Source: Ardenticatenaceae bacterium (GTDB lineage Bacteria > Chloroflexota > Anaerolineae > Promineifilales > Promineifilaceae). Taken from it: a stretch of DNA of 36,218 nucleotides. The notes beneath the pieces were generated by a model, which made no database searches, was not told the DNA's origin, and saw only the letters and a list, made by a program, of their open reading frames with translations. Below, piece after piece: positions 33,901 to 36,218 of the stretch (its first letter is position 1; every line of letters starts with the position of its first letter). The translations under genes and the position numbers were made by a program. The stretch is from the NCBI GenBank assembly GCA_027054335.1, contig JALUPA010000162.1, forward strand, positions 1 through 36,218. The letters are read 5' to 3'.

Positions 33901-36218
33901 GTGGCTGTCGGCCGTCAATACTTCCGCCGTGTTGTGCAGGGTGACGGCCGTGTAGCCGGAAACGGTCTGGTGGCTGCCGTCGTCTACAGTGGCTTCGATC
34001 CCCAGCGTAATGCGCCGGTGATTGCTTTGCCACGAGTAGTAGTTGTAATAACCATCCAGCGCGTTATCGTTCCAGCCGGGCAGGGTGAGGGTGAAACGGC
34101 CGTTTTCATCCGTCCGGCCGCTGATTGATTTGTTGGTATAGGGCTGCCACCAGTTGGGCAGGGATTGCACGACGACGGCGGCGTTGGCTACCGGTTCGCC
34201 GAAGAAGTAGCGGGCTTCTACCGTTATTTCGATGGGTTCGCCGGTGAGATACGCTGTTTGGGCGGCCGTTACCGTCACCTCGTAATCCGGTTTGCGGTAA
34301 TCTTCCACCTTGAAAATTTGCTCGTGTTCGGCCCCGTTCAGGGAAACGGCGATACGCCAGTCGCCCAGCGGCGCGCCTTCCGCTATCTGGAACGCGCCGT
34401 TGACGCTGCCAAAATCATTGGTGGACAGTTTCTCGGTGCGGACGACGTTGCCCCGACTGTCGCGGATACGCGCGGTAACGGCCGCGCCTGCGGGCGGCAT
34501 ACTGAGCAGCGCGTCGTCGTCCAGGCGCAGGATAGCTTTGTAGTAGACAGTCTGCCCCGGTTTGTAGATGGGGCGGTCGGTGTGGATGAAGGCGGCGGAT
34601 GGGGCGTTGCGGGGCGCGGGGCGGCGCCAGTTGCGCCAGCCGTAGCTGCCGGAACTGCTCCATTCCGGCCCCAGGCCGCTGACGGTTATACCGTCGCCGC
34701 TGCGGGCCACCACGATGAGCGGCTCAGTGGCCGGCGGGCCGCCTTCGTTAAAGGGCGGGATTTGGGCGCGGAAGATGCCGTCTTCTCCGGTTTGCCCCTG
34801 GGCCAGCGGTTCGCCGCTGCGGGCGTAAACGGTCACGGCGGCGTCAGGTACAACTTCGCCGTTGATGTCCGTTACCCAGGCGGTGATTTGCCCCTGCGCC
34901 TGTTTGACGACGAGCGTATGGGCCGTGAGCGCCAGGAGAAGCTGCGCATCTGTTTCCCCGGCGCGCATGTTGAGGACGTAAAGGCCGGGCGGCGCGTCTG
35001 CGGGCAGGATGAGTTCGTGGACGTTGGCCCATTGGGTGATAGCCGGTTCGGTTTTCATCTCCCAGGCGTAGGCGGGGGATTGGCCGTCGGGCAGCAGGTT
35101 GGGCCGGGCTTCGTTGCTCCAGGGGGAGAGACGTTTGAAGTTGGAACTGTACTGCGTCAGGAATTGTTCCAGGGTGAGGGGATACAGTTCAAAGGCGACA
35201 CTCATGGGCACATTGGCGGCGGTTTGGAATTGGACGGCGCGACGGCCGTTGGCGTCTACGATCTGGGCGTTGGGGCCGTAACCAAAGTCGGCCAGCGTTT
35301 TTAGCTGTCCGGTGGTGAACTGCCAGGTGTCGGGTTCGGTGAGGATCGCTTCTCCGGCGGCCCCGCGCGCTTCCGGGCCGATGGTCACGGTGTAGGCGGT
35401 GTTGGCGGCGAAGTAGCCGTCTGCCGGGTGGAAGGTGAGGGTGGTTTCGTCCCAGGCAAAGCTGCCGTCTACCGGCGGTTCCAGGGAGAAGGCGGCTTCG
35501 GTGGCCGCTTTGTCCATAGGCCGGTCAAAGCGGATGCGGATGACGGTGGTCGGGTCTGCGCCGTCTCGCGTGGGAAACCGGCTGAGGATGGGCGGCGGGG
35601 TGATGAAGGTCAGTGGGTCGGGCGAGGGTACGGGCGCGCCATCGTCCGCTTGCAGATCGCCGGTGAACTGGATGGTGTATTTGGCGGCGGGGGGCAACGG
35701 CCGTTCCGGAATGATGGTGAGGCGGGTGCGGCTGGCGTTCCAGCTCATTTTGCCCTGCATGTCCGGTTTGATTTGCAGGTTTTGGCTGACGGCCGTTGTG
35801 TCCATTGGGTAGTTAAAGCGGATGGTGATGGGAGCGTCCGGCTGGCTGGCGCTGGGGGCGCCGATGCCTTTTACGGCTTCTTTCAGGCGCACGTTCCAGG
35901 TGTACGGCTCAGAGAGGTGGACGCGGCTCCGGGTCATGGCCGACTCGTCCAGGGTGAAGGTGTAATCGGCGGCGAAGTCGAGGGGCTGCGTTATCTGGAT
36001 GAGTAAGGTTTTGCCTTGCCAAGATAGATCGTAGGGCAGCGGCGGTTGGACGCTCAGGGCGTTGGCGACGCTGGCCTTGTCCATCTCGACGTTGAAGAGG
36101 AGCTTGAGAAGGGGCTGGCGGTCGGCCACGGTTTCGCCGGTGGGGACGTGTCCCCGGACGTGGCCGCTGGCAGACCGCCAAGTTGTTTCGGCGGCGGTCG
36201 GGGCGATGGGTGTGGGGG
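30901..36218 (-). CDS. Alpha-2-macroglobulin family protein with Big_5-like N-terminal domains and thioester motif, 5' end beyond window
   Basis: Frame stays open past the ORF-track GTG at 36129 to the window edge (PTPIAPTAAETTWRSASGHVRGHVPTGETVADRQPL). FIHTDRPIYKPGQTVYYKAILR (MG2), YGCVEQTMSK thioester (32299-32310), LPDNLTTWRLTAKA. Confidence 0.95.
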   Translation of the reverse strand, partial: PTPIAPTAAETTWRSASGHVRGHVPTGETVADRQPLLKLLFNVEMDKASVANALSVQPPLPYDLSWQGKTLLIQITQPLDFAADYTFTLDESAMTRSRVHLSEPYTWNVRLKEAVKGIGAPSASQPDAPITIRFNYPMDTTAVSQNLQIKPDMQGKMSWNASRTRLTIIPERPLPPAAKYTIQFTGDLQADDGAPVPSPDPLTFITPPPILSRFPTRDGADPTTVIRIRFDRPMDKAATEAAFSLEPPVDGSFAWDETTLTFHPADGYFAANTAYTVTIGPEARGAAGEAILTEPDTWQFTTGQLKTLADFGYGPNAQIVDANGRRAVQFQTAANVPMSVAFELYPLTLEQFLTQYSSNFKRLSPWSNEARPNLLPDGQSPAYAWEMKTEPAITQWANVHELILPADAPPGLYVLNMRAGETDAQLLLALTAHTLVVKQAQGQITAWVTDINGEVVPDAAVTVYARSGEPLAQGQTGEDGIFRAQIPPFNEGGPPATEPLIVVARSGDGITVSGLGPEWSSSGSYGWRNWRRPAPRNAPSAAFIHTDRPIYKPGQTVYYKAILRLDDDALLSMPPAGAAVTARIRDSRGNVVRTEKLSTNDFGSVNGAFQIAEGAPLGDWRIAVSLNGAEHEQIFKVEDYRKPDYEVTVTAAQTAYLTGEPIEITVEARYFFGEPVANAAVVVQSLPNWWQPYTNKSISGRTDENGRFTLTLPGWNDNALDGYYNYYSWQSNHRRITLGIEATVDDGSHQTVSGYTAVTLHNTAEVLTADSHGYVHKPEQPFTVNAAVRDIFDQPVANRQLELTVRRWNVNDGEYSAVIQSMTGRAGADGRAAFNVTIEEPGHYQLRLSGKDGNGRNLRYVTYVYAFSNFYARWYGRDDNSLSISADQDAYAPGDTARLIVESSVSGPALLTIERGQVRDERLVQLTAPVTVIELPIEPDYTPNVYAAIHVWQEQSTLITEQTNTSLPESRLQSAYVNLSVPAADKRLQLSVTPDKEVYAPGEEATFTVRVLNYKGESVSAELSLALVDEAIFALSEELSGPMYDAFYYPRGNQVRSYNSLALVRWMWEGGMGGGGDGGPTAAAPRSDFQDTAAWFPVLVTDYKGEATVTVTLPDNLTTWRLTAKAATADTQVGETTATIRTHQPVIVRPILPRALTTGDTAVLSAIVHNYSDETQELVVEMTIGDSRLEIEGSAAHTVTLPPGKQQIVGWGVTAAAAGATELTIAASGSGPGDAARLPLTINPLAVPDVQTQVGQFNSQLSATVAIPDDALPLSYVEIQLSRSIAGTLLEGLDYLTGFPYGCVEQTMSKALPNAVVGRALNQLGVSDPTLEAELPGYINASIQRLYGFQHLDGGWGWWFDDPSHDYQTAWVVFGLAQTADAGYEIDPQVIERGAAWLNEHLEQMDPRTRAFALYALAAAGRPNEAATLALAQDQTALQGDVFSLAGLALALDELGEAALAREIVDGLADTAVTRNDRVHWEGSARDGYYRQKTMASDTRSTALALSAFSQIRPGHLLEGGIARWLMSQRQAQGWGTTNETSFAILGLTDHLLATAFSDASAGSRYTAQLNGETIAQGTLGKGAPAVTLTIPRADLPSGENEIVITQDGERPLYYTINSRVYLPQSDIEAAGVIQIERAYLDPETDKPLETITAGELVKVRLTATLPERGSYMIVEDKLPGGLEALNEGLNTTQRLDAAPRWREYGYNYKEIRGNRVSFFITEMQAGTHVYTYYARATHDGRFTAMPAEAYAMYDLAFWGRSASDQLTIAE

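Overview
The window is about 36 kb of chromosome from a GC-moderate bacterium. Gene content and codon style suggest Chloroflexota/Anaerolineae-like, but this is inference only. Most genes are on the minus strand. They are mainly housekeeping and metabolic: partial biotin carboxylase, phosphotransferase, acyl-CoA dehydrogenase, LLM oxidoreductase, FolD, diacylglycerol-kinase-like lipid kinase, GDPD, pyruvate kinase, thiolase, PPK2, Xaa-Pro peptidase, biotinyl carrier, NfeD, HemW, GT2, FAD oxidoreductase and a giant alpha-2-macroglobulin. Signalling genes are also present: two CheY-like receivers, a receiver-HK hybrid, a GAF-HK and an MBL hydrolase. A group II intron with an HNH-type maturase occupies about 24449-26928. 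The observations most worth following up are: (1) the 8-bp palindrome ACGGCCGT occurs about 50 times by manual count (HIP1-like) and is absent from the intron; (2) a decayed GrdB/selenoprotein-B-family gene at 23898-24347 has an in-frame TGA exactly at a U-x-x-C position, followed by a bSECIS-like hairpin; (3) palindromic TGTAGG(G/A)... elements supply the TAG stop codons of several genes; (4) several spacers consist of unrelated 7-9 bp micro-tandem units, often followed by their own inversion, including a perfect 40-bp palindrome, and one has become the N-terminus of a glycosyltransferase; (5) a small conserved-looking gene pair carries a single-nucleotide frameshift. No CRISPR array, rRNA or tRNA was recognised.
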